Source of the DNA: Chryseobacterium paridis
GTDB lineage: Bacteria; Bacteroidota; Bacteroidia; Flavobacteriales; Weeksellaceae
Assembly (NCBI RefSeq): GCF_016595215.1
Contig: NZ_JAENHK010000008.1
Coordinates: 186,001-250,000, forward strand
DNA: 64,000 bases
Direction of reading: 5' to 3'
Shown: positions 62,730 to 64,000 of the stretch, in pieces
How positions within the stretch are numbered: the first letter of the stretch is position 1
Layout of the letters: the number at the start of each line of letters is the position of its first letter
Translations under genes and position numbers: made by a program
Notes under the pieces: generated by a model
The model's input: the letters and a program-made list of their open reading frames with translations, nothing else
The model's database searches: none
What the model was told of the DNA's origin: nothing

Positions 62730-63368
62730 ATGAACAGAAGATTATTAGCCTATTTTTTACTAGACACTTCCGGATCGATGAAAGGTGAGCCAATTGCAGC
62801 ACTAAATAATGGATTCAATGGTTTGGTAAGTATGCTTCGTTCAGATCCGCAGGCTATGGATTCTTTGTACATCAGCGTCATTACATTTGATAGAGAAGCA
62901 AATAATATCATTCCGTTGACAGATTTAGCAAGCTTCCATCCTGTAGAAATTAAATGTCCTGAAAGTGGCCCCACCCATACTGGTCTTGCCTTAGAATTAG
63001 TGGCCGATTTAGTTCATCGGGAATTAATTAAAGGTGCGGCAGACAGAAAAGGAGACTGGAAGCCTCTCCTGTTTATTTTCACAGACGGAAAACCTTCAGA
63101 CAAGCTCAGGTACAAAGAAAATATCTCAAAAATAAAAGATTTGGATTTTGGAGTAATTGTAGGCTGTGCTGCTGGACCAGATGCTAAAATTGATGACTTG
63201 ATGGAACTTACAGACAATGTAGTAAAGCTGGATAATATTGATGCTAATACTTTAACCACCTTTTTCCAATGGGTTAGCTCTTCAATTGAAATGGGAAGCA
63301 AAACTCAGGGAATAGGAGAAAGTATGACTTTACCGCCACCGCCAAGTGAATTGAATATTATTGTTTAA
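62730..63368 (+). CDS. VWA-domain protein, TerY-like (2)
   Basis: A 212-residue paralogue of the preceding protein, of equal length. The site is FLLDTSGSMKGEPIAAL, GPTHTGLALELVADL and FTDGKPSDKL. It ends with LPPPPSELNIIV, so the two share a tail as well as the domain. Two bases separate it from gene 1. Confidence 0.92.
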   Translation: MNRRLLAYFLLDTSGSMKGEPIAALNNGFNGLVSMLRSDPQAMDSLYISVITFDREANNIIPLTDLASFHPVEIKCPESGPTHTGLALELVADLVHRELIKGAADRKGDWKPLLFIFTDGKPSDKLRYKENISKIKDLDFGVIVGCAAGPDAKIDDLMELTDNVVKLDNIDANTLTTFFQWVSSSIEMGSKTQGIGESMTLPPPPSELNIIV

Positions 63369-63378
63369 AAACTAAAAC

Positions 63379-64000
63379 ATGAGAAGATTACCAATTTATT
63401 TCCTCATCGATGTATCAGAATCGATGGTAGGAGAGCCTATAGAGCAAGTTCAGGAGGGAATTGCAGATATCATCAAAGAATTAAAAACAGATCCTTACGC
63501 TTTAGAAACAGTTTGGGTTTCCATCATTGGTTTTGCCGGAAGAAGCAAAATCATAACTCCACTGCAGGATGTCATCACTTTTTATCCTCCAAAAATACCG
63601 ATCGGAAGCGGAACTTCTCTTTCAAAAGGATTGGATGAACTGATGAATTCTATCGATAAAGACATTGTAAAAACCACCTATGAAAGAAAAGGAGACTGGA
63701 AACCCGTCATATTTTTATTTACTGATGGTGTCCCAACAGATGATTCTACAAGAGCAATTGACAGATGGAATGCAGATTATCGAACGAAATCTAACTTGAT
63801 TATCATTTCAATTGGTGACAATACAAATGTGAATCTTTTAGGCAAACTATCTGATCAGGTTTTAATATTTAATAATACCGACAGCAATTCCTATAAAGAA
63901 TTTTTTAAATGGGTAACGGCCTCGATCAGAGCTACAAGTGAAAATATCAATAACAACAATACGGATGGTATTAATTTAAGTAAATCGAATTCTGAAATTA
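63379..64000 (+). CDS. VWA-domain protein, TerY-like (3), 3' end beyond window
   Basis: An open frame from the ATG at 63379 to the window edge with no stop codon (207 codons visible). It begins MRRLPIYFLIDVSESMVGEP, keeping DxSxS, and continues with GSGTSLSKGLDELMNS and FTDGVPTDDST. It shares MRR-LP and GDWKP with the first two and is clearly a third paralogue. Its tail after about residue 190 is Asn-rich (ENINNNNTDG) and differs from theirs. Confidence 0.92.
   Translation, partial: MRRLPIYFLIDVSESMVGEPIEQVQEGIADIIKELKTDPYALETVWVSIIGFAGRSKIITPLQDVITFYPPKIPIGSGTSLSKGLDELMNSIDKDIVKTTYERKGDWKPVIFLFTDGVPTDDSTRAIDRWNADYRTKSNLIIISIGDNTNVNLLGKLSDQVLIFNNTDSNSYKEFFKWVTASIRATSENINNNNTDGINLSKSNSEI

Overview
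The window looks like a chromosomal segment of a Flavobacteriia member, most likely Chryseobacterium or a close relative (Weeksellaceae). The grounds are: AT-rich DNA; several promoters of the Bacteroidota form TTTG-N19-21-TAnnTTTG and almost no Shine-Dalgarno sequences; a fused SecDF; a C-terminal type IX secretion signal; a Bacteroidota-style arginine cluster with an ArgF' transcarbamylase; and a GG-leader peptide of the kind common in Chryseobacterium. The genus is an inference from family knowledge; no database search was run.

Layout. 1-8.6 kb: housekeeping and envelope genes (3' part of secDF, a Tet-like MFS exporter, a lipoprotein, tatA/B-PAP2-TPR, rlmH, a YihY-type protein) and a short GG-leader peptide with a knottin-like six-cysteine pattern. 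8.6-14 kb: nhaA-relA/spoT, a small stress-like protein and a T9SS-exported repeat protein. 14-25 kb, minus strand: a probable short-chain fatty acid (acetate/propionate) locus with acs, prpE, a receiver-only response regulator, a symporter-STAC-histidine kinase, two very small membrane proteins, a ProP-like MFS transporter and an outer-membrane porin. 25.9-34.8 kb: a complete arginine cluster (N-acyltransferase, argG, argC, argD, argF', argB, argE, argH). The residue that sets ArgF' specificity suggests succinylated intermediates. 35-41.4 kb: an Lrp/AsnC regulator, then pyrB-carA-(four-helix-bundle gene)-carB behind what looks like a transcription attenuator with a 23-codon leader ORF. Carbamoyl phosphate made by CarAB feeds both PyrB and ArgF', so the two pathways are neighbours and metabolically linked.

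41.5-60 kb: mixed single genes and short operons: Nudix, two Crp/Fnr regulators, a BAAT-type hydrolase, an ABC ATPase with a large membrane partner, a pepsin-like protein without catalytic Asp, DUF1203 and PEP-mutase-like genes that share a 28-bp upstream repeat, ada, DinB, DUF2911-GNAT-cupin, dienelactone hydrolase, HAD, a divergent HsdR-N/holA pair, trxB and tRNA-Ser(UGA). 60.8 kb to the end: the start of a tellurium-resistance-type (Ter) operon with two TerD-family proteins and three VWA (TerY-like) proteins, the last running off the window.

The long intergenic gaps are not random. At least five hold a composite repeat: a tract of AAATTGC/AAATCGC words, a conserved core of about 60 bp, a tract of CCCGAACCTCGAATCTCG-like words and a tract of TTTTCAACTTTCAA-like words, always in that order and in either orientation. 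This repeat, the pyr attenuator, the knottin-like peptide and the Ter operon are the items most worth following up.
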